This document shows, piece after piece, positions 15,692 through 24,400 of a stretch of DNA of 64,000 bases; the stretch's first letter is position 1, and each line of letters opens with the position of its first letter. The position numbers were made by a program, and so were the translations under genes. Source of the DNA: Candidatus Melainabacteria bacterium (GTDB lineage: Bacteria; Cyanobacteriota; Vampirovibrionia; Obscuribacterales; Obscuribacteraceae); assembly GCA_016699165.1 (NCBI GenBank), contig CP064963.1, forward strand, positions 434,001 to 498,000, given 5' to 3'. The notes under the pieces were generated by a model. The model had not been told where the DNA came from and did no database searches. It worked only from the letters and a program-made list of their open reading frames with translations.

Positions 15692-17621
15692 GCTCACTTC
15701 TAAGACACCATTCTTGCACTTTAAGTGTTTGACTTTCCGTCCAGCAAAAATAATCTTTAGCCGCCCTAAGAACGAGTGCGTCGTTCTCTTTTTCAAATAA
15801 TTCTATCTGATTTAAGATGCTCTCTCTTTCATTAACATCACAATCAGTTTTGCGTTGAGATAATTCAACTAACTGCCTTGCATTCTGGGCTAAAACACTT
15901 TGCTCCATCGCAATAATTGGCAGTCGGCGCACGTCTCCAACTTGATTGTTTATAGTCGGATTTATATATTGAAGTAGCGCAACACACAAAGACGAATTGA
16001 GATAAGCAAGCAAAAAATCAGGATCGATTGAATCATCGTTCAAAAATATTGCCGATGCTCCTACATCAAATATGGCTCCTGCAAACAGCTTACGAAAAGA
16101 AACACCTTTGGTAGACACAAACGAAAAGCAGATTCCTGGCTTAAAATAATACGACTCATTTTTTACTACCCAATTAGCTTTGCCATTTAAATACGGATAC
16201 TTTTGGCGAACTGTGTCTTTGATTCGCTTGCCGTTGTCTTGCCAGTCGACTACGTGCACAACTGGAGCGAACCAACGCGCAGCGCCCGCTCCTTTGACAT
16301 ACGGGAACCACTTGATGCCTATTTCTTCTTGTGGAACATCACAGATATTTTTGACAAACTGAGCATTATCTGTGGTGGCTAGTCCTTGTTTGATAGAAGC
16401 AATAGAATCAAGCGAGGGTAGTTCGAACAATTGCATGATTTCAGCTGGAACCGGTTCGCTCAGTCTATAAGCCAGTTTAAGACTATTCTGGTCTAATTTT
16501 AAAATCGGAACCGATACATTGCTAAAATTAGAGTGTTTGGATATTTTGCAAAATTCGAAGGATTGATTGTCTAGCACTTCTTTTGGCTTTTCAATCACAA
16601 TTATGGCGCTATTTACTTTGTCGCCTTGAATGAGCGGAAACACGTTGGTTCCTGCATCTGTGATGCTCACTAGATTATAGTTATCAATTATTTCGCGCCG
16701 CAGTAAATCAAACGCAGGCAAATCAAGCAACGATGCTTGCGTGATCATGCCCGCTCTACCCGTGGTGCTGGTTAGTTCTAGGCAGCGACTTAAAAATGCT
16801 GCGCTTAGATCTCGATAAGACTTAGGATAATGCGATTTCAAAGTCTCTTTCAGTTGTTTACTAATTAGCCTGCGTCCTATATAAGGCGGATTAGTTAAAA
16901 CAGCCTGATAAGTTTTTGAGAGTGGATGCTCTACGGTAAAGTCTCGGTAGAGCGATCCAAGCTCGTTGGTATCATCGAGACTAATAATTCTAAATCCAGA
17001 TAATTGGCTTTGCGTGTCAGTCTTGCCAAGCTCTATTAATCGAACAGCCAAAGTGAGCGCGCAAATAGACAAGGCTGTCTGATCTATGTCAATTGCACTC
17101 AATTGAGAATCTAAAATACTCTCGACTGGAGCACCAAGCTCAATTAACTTATCGAACGCACTTATAACAAAATTGCCAGTGCCGCATGCAGGATCGATAA
17201 CCGTTGCGTCGCTTTTAAGAACAGTCTTGCTTATAAGATGCTGAACAACCCATTCGGGTGTATAGATTTGCGTAAAACCAATTAGTAAATCGGTGTCGAT
17301 TGATTTGTTAGCGGTCTGAATTCGGGCTTGAAACTCTGGTCGGTCAAGATGGCGAAAGCATTCGTAAGTGTGACCGATTTTTTTTAAATCGAAATCGATG
17401 TCGTTATTTAAAACCTTAACCGATATCGGTTTAGGTTTTAAAAGTCCATACTCGAAATTATCACCGACAAGCGAAAGGCAGTACTGGTGCAAATTTTCGA
17501 CCGTCCAGTGATGTCCTTTTCTTGCCAAATATAAAACGGCAAGGGCATAAATCAAATCGTCAAGCTTGACGCCCTGCTTCTTGTGTTTGGAAACAAAAGA
17601 AAGCCATGAGCGCTTAGGCAT
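15663..17621 (-). CDS. Eco57I-like adenine-specific DNA methyltransferase with specificity domain
   Basis: 652 residues. SAM-binding motif I is DPACGTGNF (143-151), preceded by Q-I-Y-T-P-E-W-V-V. The catalytic motif IV is NPPY (244-247), which marks N6-adenine methylation. The C-terminal half (about 390-600) resembles the TaqI-type target-recognition domain (S-I-K-Q-G-L-A-T, then NNQVGDVRRLPI). No PD-(D/E)xK nuclease is seen in the N-terminal 110 residues, unlike full type IIG enzymes, so it may be an orphan or a methylase with an unlinked nuclease. BREX PglX is about twice this size and no brx genes are near. The ATG overlaps the stop of the preceding PATAN/GGDEF-like gene by one base, indicating coupling. 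Confidence 0.85.
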   Translation of the reverse strand: MPKRSWLSFVSKHKKQGVKLDDLIYALAVLYLARKGHHWTVENLHQYCLSLVGDNFEYGLLKPKPISVKVLNNDIDFDLKKIGHTYECFRHLDRPEFQARIQTANKSIDTDLLIGFTQIYTPEWVVQHLISKTVLKSDATVIDPACGTGNFVISAFDKLIELGAPVESILDSQLSAIDIDQTALSICALTLAVRLIELGKTDTQSQLSGFRIISLDDTNELGSLYRDFTVEHPLSKTYQAVLTNPPYIGRRLISKQLKETLKSHYPKSYRDLSAAFLSRCLELTSTTGRAGMITQASLLDLPAFDLLRREIIDNYNLVSITDAGTNVFPLIQGDKVNSAIIVIEKPKEVLDNQSFEFCKISKHSNFSNVSVPILKLDQNSLKLAYRLSEPVPAEIMQLFELPSLDSIASIKQGLATTDNAQFVKNICDVPQEEIGIKWFPYVKGAGAARWFAPVVHVVDWQDNGKRIKDTVRQKYPYLNGKANWVVKNESYYFKPGICFSFVSTKGVSFRKLFAGAIFDVGASAIFLNDDSIDPDFLLAYLNSSLCVALLQYINPTINNQVGDVRRLPIIAMEQSVLAQNARQLVELSQRKTDCDVNERESILNQIELFEKENDALVLRAAKDYFCWTESQTLKVQEWCLRSEPMPSQFSRI

Positions 17622-19288
17622 TACCAGATATCGCGATACAAAACTGTTTCCTGATCATTTTCGCTTTCAGCCGCTTTGTTGCGAGCAGCCTCAGCTGCCG
17701 AAAGCAAAAGACCCAACTCCAAAAAGTCTTCTGGAATACAAGCAATGCCAAAGCGCATATCCAAATTCTTGATAGAAATAGTCGATGTAAGCGGACTTTT
17801 AGCCATTGCTTTCAAAATGCGTCTTGCTAAAACCTTAGCTCCTTCGCCTTTGGTGTTAGGACAAATTAGCGCATAGTCAAAACCTTCATAATGAGCTAGC
17901 AAATCGCTTTGACGTTTGGTATTGGATATGCGAAAAACAGCTTCGTTCAAGGCTTGGGCTGGCATGGGCTCGCGAATAATTTCTTTAACTCCAGATTTGA
18001 TGCGCATATCAAAAATAATTACAGACAGTGGCGTACCAGAACGGTGACCACGAAAATACTCCTGCTCTAGAAAATACAAAAAGGCAGCATAATTAAACAT
18101 GCCGGTGTCTGGACGACGCAATGTCATCATCACAGACTGAATGGCTGCGTTGTCTACTACTTTTGGTTTGAGCGACAGTTTATTCAATTCGCCAGTGGTT
18201 TTGCCGCCACCACCAATGGTTATGAGCTTGGCTCGAATCATGTAATTTACAGCAGGAACCCACTGACTACGCGAAAATCCAAGCGATTTGAAAAGTTTGT
18301 TTGATTCGGTGTGACCATCAACAGAAGAATAAATCTTGCGTTGAGCCGCTACACAATCGGAATCGCCAATGCTCAACAGATCTTCTAAATCATTTGGGTT
18401 TCGTTCTTGGTCTTGTTCTACACGCGTTAGAACACTATCTTCTCTGTAGCCGATGTTTTTCAGATAATTCAATTTATCGAGCAACTGAACACCCTGAATA
18501 ACCAGGTTATCGAGCGCCTCTGTCAGTGTTCGCTTTTTAGTCACTACTTGTGGTTGGAAAAAGAATTTGCCTTCTTGCCACGCCATAAGCTCAAAAACGC
18601 CTTCGTTGCCGCTTGAGTTTGGCACCGAGCAGTGAACAGGCTTTCCTTCTAAAAAGAAAACTTCAGCAGCACCTTCTTTGCTATCTATTTGCAGGCGACC
18701 AGTCATTTTGGCCAATTGCAGAGACTGCAAAAGAGTGGTTATTTGAATAAATGCAAGGTCGCCATTAAGGACGGTACTGCGTTCTGCAAGAGCGGTCGGA
18801 TTTGAAAATGCGGGCATTGGTGTGGTTTTATCAAGCTCTTCTTTGCTTGTAGGAGCATAGTAAAAAACTAGCCCAGCGTCTGCAGCACCTGCTGCCTGAT
18901 TTTGCACTTGCGATTGTGACTGCACTTGCGCTTGTGCTTGAGCCTTGTCCATTTGCGCGCTCAAATGAACACGCTGGACTTCTTCACCAATAGATGTGAG
19001 CAGCTTGTTATACACAAGCAGAGTGTCTGTGCTGTGATATTTCCAGAGTGAATTTGCAGCGCTGTCGCCAGCTTGAAAAAACTGCCAGATTGGGTCGTGG
19101 CTGACTGGATCGAATTCGACTTCCAATTTGTATATTGGCGAGTTGATTCGAGCACGAAATGAAATGTGGATTTTTTCTTTGGGATTATCCAGCACATGCG
19201 AGAGCATGTTGTGAACCATGTGCATGGAAGGCGACGCTGGCAGAATGTTGCCTAGATTTGGGTCATTAGCACTTCCGCCAGTTACCAT
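17621..19288 (-). CDS. PATAN (DUF4388) protein with a degenerate GGDEF domain
   Basis: 555 residues. Residues 30-105 match the N-terminal domain shared with the proteins at 33894 and 39929 (P-I-W-Q-F-F, a W at 82, then Y-N-K-L-L). A Gln/Ala-rich linker follows (115-135), then a DUF4388/PATAN domain at about 175-255 (L-Q-L-A-K-M-T-G-R-L, then E-V-F-F-L-E-G-K-P-V-H). The C-terminus (about 395-550) has the GGDEF fold, but the signature is EGFDY (468-472), so cyclase activity is not expected. It could bind GTP or serve as a dimerisation or sensor domain. It is cytoplasmic. The stop is fused to the methyltransferase start as TAATG. Confidence 0.75.
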   Translation of the reverse strand: MVTGGSANDPNLGNILPASPSMHMVHNMLSHVLDNPKEKIHISFRARINSPIYKLEVEFDPVSHDPIWQFFQAGDSAANSLWKYHSTDTLLVYNKLLTSIGEEVQRVHLSAQMDKAQAQAQVQSQSQVQNQAAGAADAGLVFYYAPTSKEELDKTTPMPAFSNPTALAERSTVLNGDLAFIQITTLLQSLQLAKMTGRLQIDSKEGAAEVFFLEGKPVHCSVPNSSGNEGVFELMAWQEGKFFFQPQVVTKKRTLTEALDNLVIQGVQLLDKLNYLKNIGYREDSVLTRVEQDQERNPNDLEDLLSIGDSDCVAAQRKIYSSVDGHTESNKLFKSLGFSRSQWVPAVNYMIRAKLITIGGGGKTTGELNKLSLKPKVVDNAAIQSVMMTLRRPDTGMFNYAAFLYFLEQEYFRGHRSGTPLSVIIFDMRIKSGVKEIIREPMPAQALNEAVFRISNTKRQSDLLAHYEGFDYALICPNTKGEGAKVLARRILKAMAKSPLTSTISIKNLDMRFGIACIPEDFLELGLLLSAAEAARNKAAESENDQETVLYRDIW

Positions 19289-19369
19289 TTAGAATTTCCT
19301 GAAACTATGCCACTTTATTCCCGTCAGCCGGGCAACATCAACAGTCTTATAATTGCCCATCTATCTCAT

Positions 19370-20560
19370 TTAGCAGACTTGAGCTTTACCCATCTCAAAT
19401 GTGAATTTGTGCGCCTTCATGCGCTCAAAAGCTTCAGCCATGCGCTCTTTGGGCAAGCAGAGCGATAGACGAAAATAGCCTTCGCCAGATGGACCGTAAG
19501 CGTTGCCTGGTGGAACCACAATATGAGCTTCGTTGAGCATTTTGGTGCAGAATTCTTCCGAAGACAAACCTGGAGGAACTGGCAGCCACATGTAGAAGGT
19601 GGCTTTGGGCGGTGTTACTGTCCAGCCCAGTTCTTTGAGCTTTTCGCAAGCAAGGTCGCGACGCTCGATATAAAGGTTATTGCAGAAGTCTATGTGGTCG
19701 CGGTTGCCTTCAAATGCGGCAATACCTGCTTGTTGCACAGCTCTGAAAATATCGGTGTCTATATTGGACTTGATTTTAGCCAGATTTTTTACAGCTTCAG
19801 CGTTGCCGATGGCAAAACCGATTCTCCAACCTGTCATGTTATAGGTTTTGGAAAGTGTGTGTAATTCGATGCAGATGTCTTTGGCGCCTTTGACTTGCAT
19901 GATTGACGGGGCTTTGTAGCCATCGAATGTCATTTCTGAGTAGGCAAGGTCATGACACAACAAGATGTCGTATTTTTTAGCGAAAGCAACCGCTTTTTCA
20001 AAAAACTCAAGTGTGGCAGTGGCTGCAGTTGGGTTGTTTGGATAGTTCAAGAACATCAAGTTTGCTTTCTGCGCCACCGTGGCCGGTATTGCATCAAGAC
20101 TTGGCAAGAAATTATTTTCAGGCGTGAGCGGCATGTAGAAAGGCTCGCCACCGGCAAGAATAGTAGATGTTTGATAAACAGGATAAGCCGGGTCAGGAAT
20201 GATATTCACATCGCCTTGATCTATGTAAGCCATGATCAAGTTGTGGATGCCTTCTTTACCACCGATTAGTGTGGTCACTTCCGTCTCGGGATCGATTTTG
20301 ATATTGAATCGATTTTGACACCATTCAGCTGCAGCCTTTTTGAATTCGGGTGTACCGCCAAAAGGTGGATACTGATGATTAATCGGCTTTTCGATAGCTT
20401 CGTGCATCGCATCAACGATATGACGCGGAGTGGGTTGATCAGGTGCGCCGATACCCAAATTTATAACATCGTGACCAGCCTTGGTTAAGGCAGCTGCTTT
20501 TTTACCGATTTCGGCAAAAACATAAGGAGGAATCGCTTTAAGACGGCGGGCTACTTCCAT
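19370..20560 (-). CDS. dapL: LL-diaminopimelate aminotransferase (class I/II PLP enzyme)
   Basis: It probably converts tetrahydrodipicolinate plus Glu directly to LL-diaminopimelate in lysine and peptidoglycan synthesis, the route used by cyanobacteria, chlamydiae and plants. PLP-fold markers are N-L-G-I-G-A-P-D (41 region), N-Y-P-N-N-P-T-A-A, H-D-L-A-Y-S and the Schiff-base lysine in T-L-S-K-T-Y-N-M-T-G-W-R-I-G. The ATG at 20560 is chosen because GGAG lies 9 bases upstream; the TTG at 20575 is unlikely. At 396 residues it fits. A close relative such as an alanine or aspartate aminotransferase cannot be fully excluded. Confidence 0.8.
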   Translation of the reverse strand: MEVARRLKAIPPYVFAEIGKKAAALTKAGHDVINLGIGAPDQPTPRHIVDAMHEAIEKPINHQYPPFGGTPEFKKAAAEWCQNRFNIKIDPETEVTTLIGGKEGIHNLIMAYIDQGDVNIIPDPAYPVYQTSTILAGGEPFYMPLTPENNFLPSLDAIPATVAQKANLMFLNYPNNPTAATATLEFFEKAVAFAKKYDILLCHDLAYSEMTFDGYKAPSIMQVKGAKDICIELHTLSKTYNMTGWRIGFAIGNAEAVKNLAKIKSNIDTDIFRAVQQAGIAAFEGNRDHIDFCNNLYIERRDLACEKLKELGWTVTPPKATFYMWLPVPPGLSSEEFCTKMLNEAHIVVPPGNAYGPSGEGYFRLSLCLPKERMAEAFERMKAHKFTFEMGKAQVC

Positions 20561-20669
20561 GTCACAAAACTCCAAAGGTGGGCTACTATGCTTGAGTTAG
20601 CGTATCACAAATAGACGTAAAAACACGCCTCTTTGCTACTAGCTCGTAACACACCCTGATTTGTGGAAT

Positions 20670-20888
20670 TTAAGCCTTAGAAGTGACCAAAACTTTGTCT
20701 GCTTCTTCTTTCGCCGGTTTACGCTTTGTAAGCTGTTTGGGCGAGAAAGGAAACGAACACCAACCAGAACCGCCCACAGGGCAGGTAGCCAGTGAAAACT
20801 CTCTGGCGCTTTTGGTCTCGGGTTTGGCTTTAGACTTCGCTTTTACAGCGCTTGTTTTATTGTTCGCTTTGTTCGAGGTTTTATTCAT
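20670..20888 (-). CDS. Small basic protein with a C-P-V-G-G-S-G-W-C motif
   Basis: 72 residues. The first 30 are Lys/Ala/Ser-rich like a nucleic-acid-binding tail. The centre holds CPVGGSGWCSFPFSPKQL, with two Cys separated by seven residues and a concentration of Gly, Trp and Phe unlike random translation. The end is again Lys/Glu-rich. No signal peptide. It lies alone between dapL and the glycosyltransferase gene. The cysteines could form a disulfide or half a metal site. I do not recognise the family. Confidence 0.5.
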   Translation of the reverse strand: MNKTSNKANNKTSAVKAKSKAKPETKSAREFSLATCPVGGSGWCSFPFSPKQLTKRKPAKEEADKVLVTSKA

Positions 20889-20993
20889 CTTGTATTTTGT
20901 CGACCATGCAGGTAACGTCGTAGTTCTAAAGTACCACTTATAAGCAGATCCGCAGAGCCCTTTAGACGATCTTTTTATGTTCGGCGCAAAATT

Positions 20994-23399
20994 TTAATTT
21001 TTGTTGGGAGTAAAGAGGCTCATTGAGACTGGATCGCCAAAGGCTGAAATGATTCTCCCTTCTTTGGATACAGGCGCAAGTCGTATCTGATAATAGGCTG
21101 GCTGCGGAAATTCACTGACGGGTATAGAAAAAATTCCTTGAGGCTCGTTTAGCTTTATCGATTTAAGGGCATGCCGACTTGACTTTATGTCGCGAAGCGT
21201 TCCGGTGTAGACAGTGAAAAAACAATTGGGCTTGCTTATCTCCACCAGAGCGCCGCATGCATCCTTCATATGCGCGCATGAGTAATTGAAGGTCAATTTC
21301 TTTACTGAATTATCAGGAGTAAAGTAGCCATTTGGTCCCTGCTCAATCTTGCCAGCCAGAGCCAATTTCGCCTTGAGAGAATCGCAGTTAACTATGCAGG
21401 CTTCTTCCATTTTAAAACAGACCGGTAGGTCTACACGCAAATCCTTCTTGGGAAGAACAGCCAGCCAGGACTTTTCCTGCGATAGCGGCACAACTACTTT
21501 TATAGAATTTGCATCGACTGGTAATTCGAACATCAAAGGTGGATGGTCTATATTGGTCCGCTTGTCTGAATCATCGAAAGATACATAGAGCAAGTTTTCT
21601 GCCTTTGACAATTTTTTGTTCTGCCATTCTATTTTTTTGCTCAAGGTCAAAATGAGGTCACGTCCAATTTGCGCTTCTTGAGGCGGACATAATCGATAAG
21701 TAGCGATATCGGCTCCCGATTTTTTGTTTTGATAAAAGTCTTTGTTTTTAGAAATGCGCCAGTCCAATTTTTTAAAATACTCTGGCTGGTCAATTTTTAG
21801 AGGCTCTGTATATTTATGCTGATCAAGCTCAGCCTGTCTCAATCTAGGACCCAATGTTTGATCGAGCGAATTTATATTTTGATCCCAAAAAACGATTTCT
21901 ACATTTGGATCGCAAGCAAGATCCTTTATGTTTTGCATGTTGACTGTTTTTAAATCAGAGTCGAGACAAATAATTCTGTGCCAGTAATCTTTATCTAAAA
22001 GCGGAGGCGACATCAGTCCGAAGAGAAAGTCAGGCACGAAGATAGAGACTGTGCCATCGATAATTGGTGGAAGATTGATAATGGCAAGTTTTTTTGACAA
22101 AGGCATGCTATCGATTTTTTGAACAATCTGCTTTTGCATGCTTTGAGTTTTGATTGCAGCGCTCCTCCAGGCTTGTACACCCAGATTGCACAAGATAGAA
22201 AATGTTCCTGCAAGCAATAGACCGGCAAAAAATGCAGACCAAGAGAGAATTTTATTGGTTTTTTGATTTTTGATATCTATAGATGATGGTACGACTATGT
22301 TTGCAATACAAAGCAAAAGCGGAAATAAAAGCAAATAGAAAATCCTGCTGCCAGCCATGCTGTTGCACACTGTCCAGACTTGAAAATTGACCAGCATCAA
22401 AAGCATCACGACAAAGAACGAAACCAAAGTCAGTGCAAAGCGCCTCTGAATACTCTGGCTAAAACAAACATTTAAGACAATCAGCAAAGCAACCACTATA
22501 TAAGCGTATCTCAAGCAAGTGTCGTAAAAAACATAGTCCAAAATGAAATGCTCGTTTATAGGATGAGCCAATTTCCACCAGACATATGGAATGAAAATTC
22601 GCTCTAAAAAAGATTCGTTCAGTTTGAAACCATGCGTGCCGACATAGCCACCAAGGGGCGTACCAAGGGCGCATGCGCGTATTATCAAAAATGTAATGAG
22701 CAGTGCAAAAGGCGCTTGCATTATTTTGAGAGTGTCTTTTATATCGCGATTTCGACAATAAAAAACAATGAGCAAAATAAAGGGCAAAGCAGCACACAAC
22801 TCTTTCGACCCAAACGCAAAAAGCATTGACACAAGCATCACTGCATACAAGACTTTGCTCTTATTCTCTGCATAAAAGAGGGCTGCGTATACAGAGATAA
22901 GACAGAAGAATGCTCCCACTAAATCTGCTCGCGCAAGCACCCACGACACTGCTTCCGCCTGGCAGGGGTGTACTGCAAATATTGCTGCCACCAGAAATGA
23001 CACTAACTGACTGCGGCGTGTATCTATACTTTCTTTGTCGTTCAAAGAAAGTATCTTCAACCCAATCAAATAGACGAGCACACAATTGGCGTAATGAAAA
23101 AGAATACTGGTTAAGTGATACCCAGCAGCATTTTTGCCATAGAGGAAATAGTCAGCTGCAAGCGAAAGCTCTGTGATTGGTCTATAGAATAAATAGAAAG
23201 TTGTTTTGCCAACCCAGGGACCGCAAAAGTTTTGCCACAAAAGCTCAGGATGACCAAGACTTAGAGCTTGATACAAATGGGGGATATGCCAGAAATCATC
23301 GGCAGTAAAATAAGCATCAAGACTTGGATAATAAACAAAACCGACAAGCAGAGCCAGGGTTATACAAACGATGTAAAACACCAGGTTCAATCTAGCCAA
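20994..23399 (-). CDS. Multi-pass GT-C-type glycosyltransferase (PMT/ArnT-like)
   Basis: 801 residues. About 11 hydrophobic segments fill residues 7-420. The first loop has D-A-Y-F-T-A-D-D-F-W-H, the acidic motif placed as in lipid-linked sugar-dependent GT-C enzymes (GT39/GT83 families). The following stretch Y-R-P-I-T-E-L-S and H-L-T-S-I-L-F-H also fits. The C-terminal 380 residues are soluble and probably periplasmic. Such enzymes move sugars from polyprenyl carriers onto proteins or lipids. It begins with TTG 3 bases after the stop of the FecR-domain gene, so the two genes are likely one operon; the exact start is uncertain because GTG and TTG alternatives exist. Confidence 0.75.
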   Translation of the reverse strand: MARLNLVFYIVCITLALLVGFVYYPSLDAYFTADDFWHIPHLYQALSLGHPELLWQNFCGPWVGKTTFYLFYRPITELSLAADYFLYGKNAAGYHLTSILFHYANCVLVYLIGLKILSLNDKESIDTRRSQLVSFLVAAIFAVHPCQAEAVSWVLARADLVGAFFCLISVYAALFYAENKSKVLYAVMLVSMLFAFGSKELCAALPFILLIVFYCRNRDIKDTLKIMQAPFALLITFLIIRACALGTPLGGYVGTHGFKLNESFLERIFIPYVWWKLAHPINEHFILDYVFYDTCLRYAYIVVALLIVLNVCFSQSIQRRFALTLVSFFVVMLLMLVNFQVWTVCNSMAGSRIFYLLLFPLLLCIANIVVPSSIDIKNQKTNKILSWSAFFAGLLLAGTFSILCNLGVQAWRSAAIKTQSMQKQIVQKIDSMPLSKKLAIINLPPIIDGTVSIFVPDFLFGLMSPPLLDKDYWHRIICLDSDLKTVNMQNIKDLACDPNVEIVFWDQNINSLDQTLGPRLRQAELDQHKYTEPLKIDQPEYFKKLDWRISKNKDFYQNKKSGADIATYRLCPPQEAQIGRDLILTLSKKIEWQNKKLSKAENLLYVSFDDSDKRTNIDHPPLMFELPVDANSIKVVVPLSQEKSWLAVLPKKDLRVDLPVCFKMEEACIVNCDSLKAKLALAGKIEQGPNGYFTPDNSVKKLTFNYSCAHMKDACGALVEISKPNCFFTVYTGTLRDIKSSRHALKSIKLNEPQGIFSIPVSEFPQPAYYQIRLAPVSKEGRIISAFGDPVSMSLFTPNKN

Positions 23400-23402
23400 C
23401 TT

Positions 23403-24353
23403 TTAGTCTTGCATGCTGAAACCTTGAGTTCCATTTTTGTAATTCAAAACAGCTGCCATCTTAGACATGTCGCCAAGAATACGTCTTTCTTTGACACCAG
23501 TTGCATTTTGCTTCAAGTCGGCAATAACATCACTTGCATCAAGCACACTGGCAAGTGAATATTCACTTATGGCCATGTGTCCATTGTCGAGCACTTTGAA
23601 GTGACGGCGTTTGATACCATCGCGCGGACGCATTTCTACCCTGGTTAGTTTGTGATCACAGGCAACAAGCTCAAAGCCTGCAGCCACAATTACAGTGGGG
23701 TCGGCAGGACCAGCAAAAGGTCCTTTATCCAACTGAATTTTGAGGGTCGAGCCGGTTGCGTCTAAGTTGAATACGCGCAACACACCGTCTGTGAATTTGA
23801 CTAGAACATCACCGTTAGAAGTAATGGCGATGCTGCCGTAAGGCATGTGAATGATACAAGTATCGGAGGGTTTTCTTACTGAAACAAGAATTTCGCCCTT
23901 GGTGAAGTTATAGACAAAGTCGTTTTCTTTTTGGAATTGACCGCCTGAGATAAAAATCCCAGCCGGATCGCCCTTGAGCGTATTGAAGTCGGGGAAGTCA
24001 GAATCTGGCACTTGCTGAATGCCAGCTAGAGCAAGATTACCGCCGTTTGCCTGGTTTAAGAGTGCGTTCAAACTGCCACCAGTGATGATATTGGGATTGC
24101 TCACATCAGTTGGGTTGACGAAAGGCGTATTGTTTGGCAGCGGAATGGCTGGATTGATGATGTTAATTGTGGGAGGGGGAGCTACAGTTTGCACCTCTAC
24201 CACTGGCGGCGCAGTTACTGGAGCCGAGTAAGGTCCTGCCAGAACAGGAAACTGAGGGTCGAGCACCGACAGCGACAAAAACACCGTGGCCGCGCCAAGC
24301 AAAGCTATTTTGGTATAGCGTCTGATGTTAGTAACTGGTTCTTTGTTTATCAT
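23403..24353 (-). CDS. Exported FecR-domain protein, paralog of the next gene
   Basis: 316 residues. A signal-anchor region (I-A-L-L-G-A-A-T-V-F-L-S-L-S-V) is followed by a Pro/Val/Asn-rich section. A FecR-like beta domain follows (K-G-E-I-L-V-S-V-R-K-P, then Y-G-S-I-A-I-T-S-N-G-D-V-L-V). The C-terminal 110 residues end with LGDMSKMAAVLNYKNGTQGF. The downstream paralog shares all of this from the FecR part on. FecR domains of this kind act at the envelope and not only in iron signalling. No sigma factor or receptor is adjacent, so classical FecIR function is not supported. The ATG at 24353 is chosen to open the signal peptide. Confidence 0.7.
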   Translation of the reverse strand: MINKEPVTNIRRYTKIALLGAATVFLSLSVLDPQFPVLAGPYSAPVTAPPVVEVQTVAPPPTINIINPAIPLPNNTPFVNPTDVSNPNIITGGSLNALLNQANGGNLALAGIQQVPDSDFPDFNTLKGDPAGIFISGGQFQKENDFVYNFTKGEILVSVRKPSDTCIIHMPYGSIAITSNGDVLVKFTDGVLRVFNLDATGSTLKIQLDKGPFAGPADPTVIVAAGFELVACDHKLTRVEMRPRDGIKRRHFKVLDNGHMAISEYSLASVLDASDVIADLKQNATGVKERRILGDMSKMAAVLNYKNGTQGFSMQD

Positions 24354-24400
24354 GATTGATTTACCAATATATTGCCACAATTAGGAGGCATTCTAATTGG

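Noticed and set aside
15663..17621. BREX PglX or full type IIG restriction enzyme
   Set aside because: Only 652 residues, no nuclease motif seen, and no brx or pgl genes nearby.
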